Below, one piece after another: positions 1 through 7,606 of a stretch of 64,000 bases of DNA; the first letter of the stretch is position 1, and every line of letters starts with the position of its first letter. Position numbers and translations under genes: made by a program. The notes beneath the pieces are model-generated. The model had not been told where the DNA came from. It made no database searches and worked only from the letters and a program-made list of their open reading frames with translations. This stretch comes from Ascidiaceihabitans sp023955215 (lineage in GTDB: Bacteria > Pseudomonadota > Alphaproteobacteria > Rhodobacterales > Rhodobacteraceae). The stretch lies in contig CALSPX010000007.1 in NCBI GenBank assembly GCA_943788345.1, positions 22,437 to 86,436 of the forward strand, given 5' to 3'.

Positions 1-243
1 GATAAAGCCGTTGGCCTTAACTGTGTTCAGTTGCTCACGGATCAGTCCGATCACGATCTCATCGGTAACCAAAGCACCGCGGGCCATGACATCGGCAACA
101 ACTTTGCCCATCTCAGATCCGCTGTCTTTGGCAGCGCGCAACATATCACCAGTGCTCAGTTGCACCATGCCGCGTGTTTCGACCAGATGACGCGCTTGCG
201 TCCCTTTACCCGCACCTGGCGGTCCAAGCAGGATAATATTCAT
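1..243 (-). CDS. adk: adenylate kinase, N-terminal part (runs off the left edge)
   Basis: Adenylate kinase interconverts ATP + AMP and 2 ADP in the cytoplasm. Only about the first 81 codons are inside the window. The reverse complement begins MNIILLGPPGAGKGTQA, giving the P-loop at residues 7-15, followed by the AMP-site region with LSTGDMLRAA. The ATG overlaps the secY stop as ATGA (240-243), so the two are translationally coupled, as is usual for secY-adk in this cluster. The remainder lies outside the window. Confidence 0.95.
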   Translation of the reverse strand, partial: MNIILLGPPGAGKGTQARHLVETRGMVQLSTGDMLRAAKDSGSEMGKVVADVMARGALVTDEIVIGLIREQLNTVKANGFI

Positions 244-1607
244 TTGCGGATCGGGCTCCGTTTTTTGCGTGTTTTACCTTTGCCACGTAGGTTCGATTTT
301 TCAATCAAGCCTTCGTACTGTTGAGCAAGCAGGTGGCTTTGCACTTGTTGAATTGTATCCATAGTCACAGACACAACGATCAAGACCGATGTCCCACCGA
401 AGTAGAATGGGATCGCGAATTGGCCACGTAGAATTTCTGGCAGCACACATACGGCTGCAAGATAAGCTGCACCAAGAACAAGAACGCGGTTCACGACGTA
501 CTCTAGATATTCAGCAGTCTTCTTACCCGGGCGGATACCTGGAACGAAACCGTTCTGGTTTTTCAGGTTGTCTGCAACATCATCAGGTTTGAACGAAACG
601 TTGAATGTGTAGAAGTAAGCAAAGAACACGATCATCGCGATGAAGAACAAGAGGTACAGCGGTTGACCTGGACCAAAGTTCGCGAGCATCCATGACATCA
701 CTGGGCTCGTAGAGTTCCCAGAGAATGTGCTGATGGTCACAGGAAGCAACAACAATGAGCTTGCGAAAATTGCAGGGATAACGCCGGCTGGGTTAACCTT
801 GACTGGCAAGTGGCTAGAGCCGCCATCGTATACCTTCATGCCAACTTGGCGACGTGGGTATTGGATGTGGATCTTGCGCAATGCGCGCTCCATGAACACA
901 ACGAATGCGATCGTGCCGATAACCATAACAATCACACCGATGATAACACCGGGGCTGATTGCACCAGAACGACCAGACGCAAAGAACTGTGCCAATGCTG
1001 CTGGCACTTCAGCAATAATGCCAACGAAGATGATCAAGGAAATACCGTTGCCGATGCCGCGTGCCGTGATTTGCTCACCCAACCACATCAGGAACATTGT
1101 ACCGCCGACCAAAGTGATCATGCAGGAGAAGATAAAGTAGGACTGTGTAATGCCGTCCTGAACAAAGTCGCCGCTGAACAAGCCAACAGACAAACCGTAA
1201 GCCTGCACAGTGGCCAAAGCGACTGTACCGTAACGGGTGTACTGGTTGATCTTCTTCTGGCCCTGCGCGCCCTCTTTTTTCATCTGCTCAAGGGCTGGAA
1301 CCATGGAGGTCATCAGCTGAACGATGATCGAGGCCGAGATGTAGGGCATGATCCCTAGGGCAAAGATACCCATACGGCCAAGCGCACCGCCGGTGAACAT
1401 GGAAACCATGCCGCCAATACCTTGACCGGCGCTTTCCATAAACTGGCGAAGGGCGACACCATCAATCCCGGGGACCGGAATAAATGTGCCCAAGCGGTAT
1501 ACGATCAGCAAACCAAGGGTGAACAGGATACGATTGCGCAGGTCCGTTGCTTTACCTAGCGCAGACCAGCTTGTGTTAGCGGCCATATTCTCGACGGCAG
1601 ATACCAT
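240..1607 (-). CDS. secY: preprotein translocase subunit SecY
   Basis: SecY is the channel-forming subunit of the SecYEG translocon in the inner membrane. The 455-residue product has the family's usual length and ten hydrophobic segments. Recognisable SecY stretches include RLGTFIPVPGID near residue 39-50 and the cytoplasmic loop VKVNPAGVIPAIFA. The C-terminus is basic (RGKGKTRKKRSP). It is the penultimate gene of the spc-type operon, separated from rplO by 117 bp containing a strong hairpin terminator, so its expression probably depends on read-through or on a local promoter. Confidence 0.98.
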   Translation of the reverse strand: MVSAVENMAANTSWSALGKATDLRNRILFTLGLLIVYRLGTFIPVPGIDGVALRQFMESAGQGIGGMVSMFTGGALGRMGIFALGIMPYISASIIVQLMTSMVPALEQMKKEGAQGQKKINQYTRYGTVALATVQAYGLSVGLFSGDFVQDGITQSYFIFSCMITLVGGTMFLMWLGEQITARGIGNGISLIIFVGIIAEVPAALAQFFASGRSGAISPGVIIGVIVMVIGTIAFVVFMERALRKIHIQYPRRQVGMKVYDGGSSHLPVKVNPAGVIPAIFASSLLLLPVTISTFSGNSTSPVMSWMLANFGPGQPLYLLFFIAMIVFFAYFYTFNVSFKPDDVADNLKNQNGFVPGIRPGKKTAEYLEYVVNRVLVLGAAYLAAVCVLPEILRGQFAIPFYFGGTSVLIVVSVTMDTIQQVQSHLLAQQYEGLIEKSNLRGKGKTRKKRSPIRK

Positions 1608-1630
1608 TATTAGGCTCTTTCTTTAACAAA

Positions 1631-1666
1631 AAACGCCGCCCAGCGGTTTTCCGATGGGCGGCGTTT
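1631..1666 (-). terminator. intrinsic terminator after rplO
   Basis: A 12-bp perfect stem (left arm 1631-1642, right arm 1655-1666) is followed on the minus strand by a T-run (TTTTTTG). It lies between rplO and secY in the operon direction, so it can reduce or gate secY-adk transcription. Confidence 0.85.
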
Positions 1667-1724
1667 GGAAAACTCTAAGACTATGTAAGCGGCAAAACTG
1701 CTACTCACAAGTGCGAAGGTCTAA

Positions 1725-2210
1725 TTACTCAGCTGCTGCTGGTGCCACTTTAGCTGTGAGGGTCAATTTACCACCAGCTTTTTCGACAGCTTCAACTGCA
1801 GACTTGGACGCGCCGTGCACTTCGATGTTCAGCTTAGATGTAACTTCACCCTTAGCAAGAACGCGAATACCGTCCAATACGCGACGAACAGCACCAGATG
1901 CGATCAACACATCGTGAGTGATTGCCGCTTTGGCGTCGATTTTGCCTGCGTCTACGAATTTCTGGATAAGACCAAGGTTGATAACCGCATAAGATTTACG
2001 GTTCGGCTTGTTAAAGCCACGCTTTGGTAGACGTTGGTACAAAGGCATTTGACCGCCTTCAAAACCTTTGATCGCTACACCTGAACGTGATTTTTGACCC
2101 TTGATACCACGGCCACCCATTTTACCGGTGCCGGAACCTGGACCGCGACCAACGCGCTTGCGTGGTTTCGTGGCACCTGGGTTGTCGCGTAGTTCATTTA
2201 GTTTAAACAT
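1725..2210 (-). CDS. rplO: 50S ribosomal protein L15
   Basis: L15 binds 23S rRNA late in large-subunit assembly. The 161-residue product starts MFKLNELRDNPGATK and shows the glycine/arginine-rich N-terminal extension (RVGRGPGSGTGKMGGRG) typical of L15, then the globular domain. Its start is preceded by a strong GAAGGAGAA ribosome site. It follows a non-ribosomal insertion and has its own promoter and a roughly 90-nt structured leader. Confidence 0.98.
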   Translation of the reverse strand: MFKLNELRDNPGATKPRKRVGRGPGSGTGKMGGRGIKGQKSRSGVAIKGFEGGQMPLYQRLPKRGFNKPNRKSYAVINLGLIQKFVDAGKIDAKAAITHDVLIASGAVRRVLDGIRVLAKGEVTSKLNIEVHGASKSAVEAVEKAGGKLTLTAKVAPAAAE

Positions 2211-2230
2211 TTTGCTTCTCCTTCGCCGGA

Positions 2231-2273
2231 TGTGCCCCCAGAAGCAAATGGGACAACCACGGCATGATTGGTT
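2231..2273 (-). promoter_or_regulatory. structured 5' leader of rplO (two hairpins)
   Basis: Downstream of the rplO promoter the minus strand can fold two hairpins: AACCA/TGGTT (2255-2259 with 2269-2273), and TGTCCC/GGGGCA further toward the gene (about 2233-2254, one G-T pair). Such leaders often serve ribosomal protein autoregulation, but no known family is recognised here. Confidence 0.35.
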
Positions 2274-2304
2274 TTCGAGTCACCTGAATGATGAACACTG
2301 GTGG

Positions 2305-2333
2305 CGTATAGACTGGGATTTGGGTTGGGGCAA
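2305..2333 (-). promoter_or_regulatory. sigma70-type promoter for rplO
   Basis: On the minus strand a -35 TTGCCC (2328-2333) and a -10 TATACG (2305-2310) are separated by exactly 17 bp. The same arrangement and much of the spacer recur upstream of rpmC, which supports it as a real promoter reading into rplO. Confidence 0.65.
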
Positions 2334-2415
2334 GTGATGGATACGAAGCGCACTACTTTGAGGTGGGAAATCTTGTATTAAGTTGACGGATTATATTCCG
2401 CGATAGCTATGCAAA

Positions 2416-2949
2416 TCATTTCCTCAGGGCATTCTTAACCGCTGCCGAATAGTCAAATGAGTAGCTTTCGCCAGGCACTTCTGGATCTTCGGGCACTTCA
2501 GAAATTGCCATAAGAAGATGCGCCTTCAAAATCGCTAATTCTGTCTTATTTGGCGATAAATCATCAGGAAGCACGTCATCAATCGCCTGCCTTCTGAGTG
2601 CGAAAAGTGCCGTAGCTTCTTCGACACGCAGTGATACCTTGCGCTCCCGTGATACATAGTTCAGCGCCCAGAAGAGCACTGAGAAGAACCCAAAAACAAC
2701 CCCTGAGACGGCAAGCGGAGCGGCTTCGGAGATTGCGGCGACGTCTATTGCTCCATTTGCTGCCGCAAACAGACCAACAAACGACAAAATCATAAATAGC
2801 GACATAAACACAAAATATGCTGGGCTAATTTTCTGCCTGAGAAAATTATCGGGGACCGATCTGGTATTCTCAGTTTCACTACTCATATTTAAATCTAGCG
2901 CCTTCGTAGTTAGGTGGTCTTCATAAACACTACCTAAGCGATAACTCAT
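2416..2949 (-). CDS. two-helix membrane protein of unknown function inserted between rpmD and rplO
   Basis: I do not recognise a family. The 177-residue product (from the 2949 ATG) has two hydrophobic segments, about residues 47-70 and 80-98, followed by a soluble tail of roughly 80 residues rich in acidic and leucine residues. An internal ATG at 2886 (MSSETENTRS) is an equally plausible start, because neither has a clear Shine-Dalgarno. It sits inside the ribosomal cluster between the rpmD terminator and the rplO promoter, so it is probably expressed separately. No link to the ribosome is visible in the sequence. Confidence 0.65.
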   Translation of the reverse strand: MSYRLGSVYEDHLTTKALDLNMSSETENTRSVPDNFLRQKISPAYFVFMSLFMILSFVGLFAAANGAIDVAAISEAAPLAVSGVVFGFFSVLFWALNYVSRERKVSLRVEEATALFALRRQAIDDVLPDDLSPNKTELAILKAHLLMAISEVPEDPEVPGESYSFDYSAAVKNALRK

Positions 2950-2974
2950 TTCTAGTTCAAGTCTATAAACAAAA

Positions 2975-3002
2975 AACGCCCCGCAGTTTCCTGCGAGGCG
3001 TT
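2975..3002 (-). terminator. intrinsic terminator after rpmD
   Basis: A 12-bp stem with one mismatch (2975-2986 with 2991-3002), a 4-nt loop and a trailing minus-strand T-run (TTTTTTG). It ends the transcript carrying rpsE-rpmD before the inserted membrane protein gene. Confidence 0.85.
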
Positions 3003-3048
3003 CTATGTAAAGGCGGCGTAAACCCTGCCCTATGCTAAACCGTTAGGT

Positions 3049-3237
3049 TCAGCCTTTTTCTTCGATGATCTCAACCATGTGAGAGATCGAACGCACCATG
3101 CCGCGTACGGAAGGTGTGTCTTCCAATTCGCGTGTTTTGTGCATTTTGTTCAAGCCAAGACCAACCAAAGTTGCGCGCTGCTTTGCAGGGCGACGGATTG
3201 GAGAGCCAGTTTGTTTTACAACGATTGTTTTAGCCAT
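3049..3237 (-). CDS. rpmD: 50S ribosomal protein L30
   Basis: A small large-subunit protein of 62 residues, the family's usual size. The motif RATLVGLGLNKMHKTRELEDT is typical of bacterial L30. It lies 11 bp downstream of rpsE and is the last ribosomal gene before a terminator. Confidence 0.96.
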   Translation of the reverse strand: MAKTIVVKQTGSPIRRPAKQRATLVGLGLNKMHKTRELEDTPSVRGMVRSISHMVEIIEEKG

Positions 3238-3248
3238 GATGCTGGTCC

Positions 3249-3830
3249 TTATGCTTCTGCTGTTTCAGCAGTTGCTTCTGCAGCCGGCGCGTCATCACGC
3301 TTTGGCAGAATGTCAGCTACTTTTTTGCCACGACGTTGAGCAACCGCACGAGGCGAAGACTCTTTGCGTAGACCGTCCATAGTGGCGCGGATCATGTTGT
3401 ACGGGTTTTGCGAACCGATGGATTTAGACACAACGTCTTTAACACCCAACATTTCGAAAACAGCACGCATCGGACCACCAGCAATAATACCAGTACCTTC
3501 AGGTGCGGAACGCATAACAACTTTGCCTGCGCCGTGACGGCCTTCCATGTCGTGGTGCAATGTGCGGCCTTCGCGCAATTGAACACGGATCATTTGGCGT
3601 TTTGCTTGCTCTGTGGCTTTGCGAATGGCTTCAGGAACCTCTTTCGCTTTACCTTTACCAAAGCCGACGCGACCTTTTTGGTCACCAACAACTACAAGTG
3701 CGGCGAAGCCAAAGCGCTTACCACCTTTAACAGTTTTGGAAACACGGTTGATCGCGACTAGGCGATCTGAAAATTCCGGTGTTTCTTCACGATCGCGGCG
3801 TGGGCCGCGACGGTTTTCACGTTCTGCCAT
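3249..3830 (-). CDS. rpsE: 30S ribosomal protein S5
   Basis: S5 acts in decoding fidelity and contacts the mRNA entry channel. The 193-residue product has an arginine/glutamate-rich N-terminus, the double-stranded RNA-binding fold (LVAINRVSKTVKGG, GRVGFGKGKAKEVPEAI) and the C-terminal domain (GTGIIAGGPMRAVFEMLG). An Ala/Glu-rich tail, common in alphaproteobacteria, extends the C-terminus. It lies between rplR and rpmD. Confidence 0.98.
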   Translation of the reverse strand: MAERENRRGPRRDREETPEFSDRLVAINRVSKTVKGGKRFGFAALVVVGDQKGRVGFGKGKAKEVPEAIRKATEQAKRQMIRVQLREGRTLHHDMEGRHGAGKVVMRSAPEGTGIIAGGPMRAVFEMLGVKDVVSKSIGSQNPYNMIRATMDGLRKESSPRAVAQRRGKKVADILPKRDDAPAAEATAETAEA

Positions 3831-3940
3831 GAGAACATCCTTTAATGAGTGAGCAAGCGCTCGTTAATTTCGATCCAAGTGGACGACTGTCCCCGGATCA
3901 TCGAGGCGGCCCCTAACGAAAGGAGCCGCCTTCAAGTCGT

Positions 3941-4300
3941 TTAGATCTTCAAGCCACCTTCACGAGCGGCGTCAGCAACTGCTTTAACCTTACCGTGAAA
4001 GAGGAAACCACCACGGTCAAAGTAAGCGGTTTCAACGCCTGCTTTAAGTGCCCGCTCAGCAATCGCTGTACCGACTTTAGCAGCCGCTTCAACGTTGTTT
4101 TTGCCAACAACACCCAATGCTTTTTCGTGTGTGGAAGCGGACGCAAGCGTCACGCCATTCACATCGTCGATCAGCTGGGCGCTGATGTTTTTGTTTGAGC
4201 GGTGAACGGAGAGACGCAAGCGTCCCGCGTTTACCCGGCGTAGTTTGTTCCGAACGCGCATGCGGCGCTTCAGAAACAGAGTTCTTTTGCTGTTTGCCAT
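3941..4300 (-). CDS. rplR: 50S ribosomal protein L18
   Basis: L18 binds 5S rRNA and helps place it in the large subunit. The 119 residues match the usual length, with the N-terminal RNA-binding region RRMRVRNKLRRV and RLSVHRSNKNISAQLIDD. The gene lies 11 bp after rplF and 110 bp before rpsE. I see nothing distinctive in that 110-bp gap beyond a short GC-rich repeat. Confidence 0.98.
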   Translation of the reverse strand: MANSKRTLFLKRRMRVRNKLRRVNAGRLRLSVHRSNKNISAQLIDDVNGVTLASASTHEKALGVVGKNNVEAAAKVGTAIAERALKAGVETAYFDRGGFLFHGKVKAVADAAREGGLKI

Positions 4301-4311
4301 CTGTGCGTTCC

Positions 4312-4845
4312 TTACTTCTTCTTGCCTTCTTTGCGGAAGACGAATTCACCCTTATAGCGAATACCTTTGCCTTTATAAGGCTCTGGTTTACGCCAAGCGC
4401 GAATTTCGGCAGCAACTTGACCAACAGCTTGTTCGTCAATGCCTTCAACCACAATTTCGGTTTGCTTTGGAGATGTGATCGTTACGCCTTCAGGTGCAAC
4501 ATAATCAACATCGTGAGACAGGCCCAAGTTAAGCTTAAGCGTGTTGCCAGTCATGGCAGCACGATAACCAACACCTTGGATCTCTAGTTCTTTTTTGAAG
4601 CCGTCAGTAACGCCGATGACCAAGTTTGCAATCCGTGTGCGGCTCATGCCCCACTGTTGGCGTGCGCGCTTGGATTTGCCACGTGGAGTGACAGATACAG
4701 CATCGTTTTCGACCGTAAGTGTCACATCATCCGTTGCTGAGAACGAACGTGTGCCCTTAGGGCCTTTGACTTCGATGGTTTGGCCGGACACAGAAGCGCT
4801 TACGCCTGCTGGAAGACCGACTGGTTTTTTACCAATACGAGACAT
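4312..4845 (-). CDS. rplF: 50S ribosomal protein L6
   Basis: L6 lies near the factor-binding site of the large subunit. The ATG at 4845 (MSRIGKKPVGLPAGV) is chosen because it matches the conserved L6 N-terminus and follows an AAGGAGAAC site. An upstream in-frame extension into rpsH is not L6-like. The product has 177 residues with the duplicated L6 fold and the conserved C-terminus (RKPEPYKGKGIRY). Confidence 0.98.
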   Translation of the reverse strand: MSRIGKKPVGLPAGVSASVSGQTIEVKGPKGTRSFSATDDVTLTVENDAVSVTPRGKSKRARQQWGMSRTRIANLVIGVTDGFKKELEIQGVGYRAAMTGNTLKLNLGLSHDVDYVAPEGVTITSPKQTEIVVEGIDEQAVGQVAAEIRAWRKPEPYKGKGIRYKGEFVFRKEGKKK

Positions 4846-4855
4846 CTTGTTCTCC

Positions 4856-5248
4856 TTAGAATACGGTGCAGAGCACTTCGCCGCCAACATTGGCTGCACG
4901 TGCTTTTGCGTCCGACATCACACCCTGTGGGGTGGAGACAATCGACACGCCTAGGCCCTGACGGACCACTGGAATGTCATTAACGCCCATGTAAACGCGA
5001 CGACCAGGTTTTGAAACCCGCTTCAATTCACGAATAACAGGTTCGCCCTCGTAGTACTTCAGGCTGATTTCGATAGCCGGGTGACCATCTTTGCCTGTCG
5101 TTGCTTCATAGCCGCGAATGTAGCCTTCATCAGCCAACACGTCCAATACCCAAGCACGCAACTTTGAAGCTGGTGTCTCGACTACGGATTTGCCGCGCAA
5201 TGAAGAGTTACGAATGCGTGTGAGCATATCTGCGATAGGATCGTTCAT
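4856..5248 (-). CDS. rpsH: 30S ribosomal protein S8
   Basis: S8 binds 16S rRNA helix 21 and, in enterobacteria, represses the spc operon. The 130-residue product opens with MNDPIADMLTRIRNSS and ends with the conserved STPQGVMSDAKARA...GGEVLCTVF. It lies between rpsN and rplF with 10-15 bp gaps. Confidence 0.98.
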   Translation of the reverse strand: MNDPIADMLTRIRNSSLRGKSVVETPASKLRAWVLDVLADEGYIRGYEATTGKDGHPAIEISLKYYEGEPVIRELKRVSKPGRRVYMGVNDIPVVRQGLGVSIVSTPQGVMSDAKARAANVGGEVLCTVF

Positions 5249-5263
5249 ATCTAATGCCCTTCC

Positions 5264-5569
5264 TTACCAGCTCGACTTGACCATGCCAGGGATTTGACCG
5301 GCAGAGCCGAGGTCCCGTAGCGCGATCCGCGAAATTTTAAGCTTACGGTAGTAAGCGTGTGGACGACCAGTTAGCTGGCAACGGTTGTGCAAGCGTACTT
5401 TGGACGAGTTACGCGGCAATTTAGCCAACTTAAGAGTAGCGCGGAAACGCTCTTCCATAGGTAGGTCTTGATTGCTTACGATTGCTTTCAAGGCTGCACG
5501 ACGTTCTGCGTACTGCTTTACAAGCTTCTCACGCTTAACTTCGCGTGCGATCATGGATTTTTTAGCCAT
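5264..5569 (-). CDS. rpsN: 30S ribosomal protein S14 (zinc-independent form)
   Basis: S14 helps assemble the head of the small subunit. At 101 residues this is the long form without CxxC zinc motifs. The conserved block RCQLTGRPHAYYRK is present near residue 64. It sits between rplE and rpsH. Confidence 0.98.
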   Translation of the reverse strand: MAKKSMIAREVKREKLVKQYAERRAALKAIVSNQDLPMEERFRATLKLAKLPRNSSKVRLHNRCQLTGRPHAYYRKLKISRIALRDLGSAGQIPGMVKSSW

Positions 5570-5585
5570 ATCTATTCCCTCCCGC

Positions 5586-6140
5586 TTACGAGTTGAAAGG
5601 CATGTTGAAAGCTTTCAACAATGCTTTTGCTTCGTCATCGGTTTTCGCCGTAGTGGCGATCACAATATCCATACCCCAGTTTTCATCGATTTTATCGAAA
5701 TCAATTTCTGGGAATACGAGGTGCTCTTTTAGGCCCATGGCATAGTTGCCACGACCGTCAAAGGATTTGCCAGATACGCCGCGGAAGTCGCGAATACGTG
5801 GCATAGCAATTGTGGTCAGACGATCTAGGAATTCGTACATGCGATTGCCGCGCAAGGTAACTTTCGCACCCATTGGCATTTCTTCACGTACACGGAAACC
5901 CGCGATGGATTTTTTGGCAATCGTGGTCAAAGCTTTTTGGCCAGCAATCAATGTCAGGTCGCCCTGAGCTGATTTGGCTTTCTTGCTGTCACGTACAGCA
6001 GCTGCACCGCAACCGATGTTCAACACGATTTTGTCCAAACGAGGGATCATCATGTCGTTTTTATAGCCAAATTCTTCTTTCATGGCGGCACGGATTGTGT
6101 CGACGTATGAAGTTTTTAGGCGAGGTGTATAATCAGTCAT
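5586..6140 (-). CDS. rplE: 50S ribosomal protein L5
   Basis: L5 binds 5S rRNA and contacts the P-site tRNA. The 184-residue product has the conserved RLDKIVLNIGCG and TLRGNRMYEFLDRL motifs and the C-terminal GMDIVIATTAKTDDEAKALL. Its start codon overlaps the rplX stop by one base (TAATG), indicating translational coupling. Confidence 0.98.
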   Translation of the reverse strand: MTDYTPRLKTSYVDTIRAAMKEEFGYKNDMMIPRLDKIVLNIGCGAAAVRDSKKAKSAQGDLTLIAGQKALTTIAKKSIAGFRVREEMPMGAKVTLRGNRMYEFLDRLTTIAMPRIRDFRGVSGKSFDGRGNYAMGLKEHLVFPEIDFDKIDENWGMDIVIATTAKTDDEAKALLKAFNMPFNS

Positions 6141-6445
6141 TAGATCACATCCCCTGTTGTCTTAGCGAAACGTACTTTGTTTTCGCCGTCCATCTTGAAG
6201 CCAACACGTGTTGCTTTGCCGTTTGCATCAAGCAACGCAAGGTTGCTGAGTGCGATTGGCATAGCCTTAGGAATGCGGCCGCCTTGGGATTCTTGAGTTT
6301 GGCGCGTTGCGCGGATCGAAATGTTCAGACCCTCTACAACAGCTTTACCCGCTTTTGGATCAATGGAAGAGATTGTACCCTCTTTGCCTTTGTCCTTACC
6401 GGTAAGAAGAGTAACCTTGTCACCCTTTTTCAACTTAGCAGCCAT
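6140..6445 (-). CDS. rplX: 50S ribosomal protein L24
   Basis: L24 starts large-subunit assembly. The ATG at 6445 (MAAKLKKGDKVTLL) gives a 101-residue protein with the KOW motif (LTGKDKGKEGTI). The upstream in-frame extension overlaps the rplN end and is rejected. It lies 1 bp after the rplN stop and overlaps the rplE start. Confidence 0.97.
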   Translation of the reverse strand: MAAKLKKGDKVTLLTGKDKGKEGTISSIDPKAGKAVVEGLNISIRATRQTQESQGGRIPKAMPIALSNLALLDANGKATRVGFKMDGENKVRFAKTTGDVI

Positions 6446-6446
6446 A

Positions 6447-6815
6447 TCAAAGCACCTCCGGAGCAAGGGAAATGATTTTCATGAAGTTTTTCGCGCGCAA
6501 TTCGCGAACAACTGGGCCAAAGATACGTGTACCTACTGGCTCGTTATTGTTGTTCAAAATAACAGCGGCGTTGCCGTCAAAGCGAATGGCTGTGCCATCG
6601 TCGCGACGAACTTCTTTTGCCGTGCGAACGACGACGGCCTTACGGACGTCACCCTTCTTAACACGGCCACGTGGAATGGCTTCCTTAACCGAGACAACAA
6701 TGATGTCGCCTACGGATGCGTATTTACGCTTGGAACCACCCAGAACCTTGATGCACTGAACACGGCGTGCGCCGCTGTTGTCAGCTACCTCAAGATTTGT
6801 CTGCATCTGGATCAT
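6447..6815 (-). CDS. rplN: 50S ribosomal protein L14
   Basis: L14 sits at the subunit interface. The 122-residue product shows the family signature in order: MIQMQTNLEVADNSGAR, GDIIVVSVKEAIPRG and GTRIFGPVVRELR. Length is exactly typical. It lies 76 bp after rpsQ. Confidence 0.98.
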   Translation of the reverse strand: MIQMQTNLEVADNSGARRVQCIKVLGGSKRKYASVGDIIVVSVKEAIPRGRVKKGDVRKAVVVRTAKEVRRDDGTAIRFDGNAAVILNNNNEPVGTRIFGPVVRELRAKNFMKIISLAPEVL

Positions 6816-6891
6816 ATGGTTTCTCCCGACCTGTAGGGGGCGATGCGTGCCTGATCCCTAGGGTTTCGATTATACTGTTAGTAGTCGCAGC

Positions 6892-7122
6892 TTATGCTGT
6901 GAGCACTTCCCAGCGTTTTGTCTTCGACTTCGGCGCGCATTCGATAATACGAACTTGATCACCAGTTTTGAAGGCATTCTGTTCATCGTGAGCCCGGTAC
7001 TTCTTGGACTTACGGATGGTTTTCTTAAGAACCGGGTGCGTAAAGCGGCGCTCTACGGAAACCGTTACTGTTTGGGCGTTAGCATCAGAAGTCACTGTGC
7101 CGGTCAAAATACGTTTAGGCAT
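6892..7122 (-). CDS. rpsQ: 30S ribosomal protein S17
   Basis: S17 is a primary 16S rRNA binder with an OB fold. The 76-residue protein carries VTVSVERRFTHPVLKKTI and HDEQNAFKTGDQVRI, both typical. It is 11 bp downstream of rpmC. Confidence 0.97.
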   Translation of the reverse strand: MPKRILTGTVTSDANAQTVTVSVERRFTHPVLKKTIRKSKKYRAHDEQNAFKTGDQVRIIECAPKSKTKRWEVLTA

Positions 7123-7133
7123 TGGTGTGCTCC

Positions 7134-7337
7134 TTATTCAGACGCCGCAGCAGCGGCTTTTTGGTTCAAGATTGTTTTGACGCGTGCGGCGTTGCGACGT
7201 GCAACACGGATTTGCGCAGGGTTCTCAAGAGAGCCAGTTGCAGCTTGGAAGCGCAAGTTGAAGCTTTCTTTTTTCATCTCAGCAAGCTTTTCGCGAAGCT
7301 GATCTGGTGTCAGATCGTGTAGTTCTTGGGCGTTCAT
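7134..7337 (-). CDS. rpmC: 50S ribosomal protein L29
   Basis: L29 is a two-helix protein near the exit tunnel. The 67 residues include the family pattern LTPDQLREKLAEMKKESFN and RVARRNAARVKT. It is the first gene of a new transcription segment: upstream lie a strong leader hairpin, a promoter and tandem 11-bp repeats, and then the inserted membrane protein gene. Confidence 0.96.
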   Translation of the reverse strand: MNAQELHDLTPDQLREKLAEMKKESFNLRFQAATGSLENPAQIRVARRNAARVKTILNQKAAAAASE

Positions 7338-7356
7338 CGCCTTTTCCTTTCAACAT

Positions 7357-7394
7357 CACCAGCTGGCCCCATTAGGGTGACCATGATTCTGGTG
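7357..7394 (-). promoter_or_regulatory. leader hairpin of the rpmC transcript
   Basis: The minus strand folds as an outer stem CACCAG/CTGGTG (7357-7362 with 7389-7394) enclosing a second stem with GG, CCC, loop TAAT, GGG, CC. It lies between the promoter at 7415-7443 and the rpmC ribosome site and is a candidate autoregulatory element. Confidence 0.45.
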
Positions 7395-7414
7395 GAGTCC
7401 ATAGTAGATGGCTG

Positions 7415-7443
7415 CGTATAGGAGGGTTTGGGATGTGTGGCAA
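7415..7443 (-). promoter_or_regulatory. sigma70-type promoter for rpmC-rpsQ-rplN and onward
   Basis: Minus strand: -35 TTGCCA (7438-7443), 17-bp spacer, -10 TATACG (7415-7420). The spacer shares a CCCAAA core with the rplO promoter and the flanking ACTTGCC is identical. It reads out of the spacer behind the inserted membrane protein gene. Confidence 0.65.
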
Positions 7444-7491
7444 GTCCCTTTTGTTTTATAGGGAAAGCAACGGATTTACCCAATTTTTATT

Positions 7492-7524
7492 ATCGGTATC
7501 ACATCGGTATTGCGTCGGTATCAC
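7492..7524. repeat. three tandem 11-bp repeats upstream of the rpmC promoter
   Basis: Three consecutive copies of (A/G)TCGGTAT(C/T)(A/G)C occur at 7492-7502, 7503-7513 and 7514-7524. The 11-bp period is about one helical turn, and the array lies 50-80 bp upstream of the rpmC -35. It may be a phased protein-binding or upstream-activating array. Confidence 0.55.
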
Positions 7525-7606
7525 GTAGGTGCGAGCGACCGCTAGATGTGGTGGGCAAGGACACCAAAACGCCAGCATCTCCCCCCAGACACGGCACATA
7601 CCCCTG

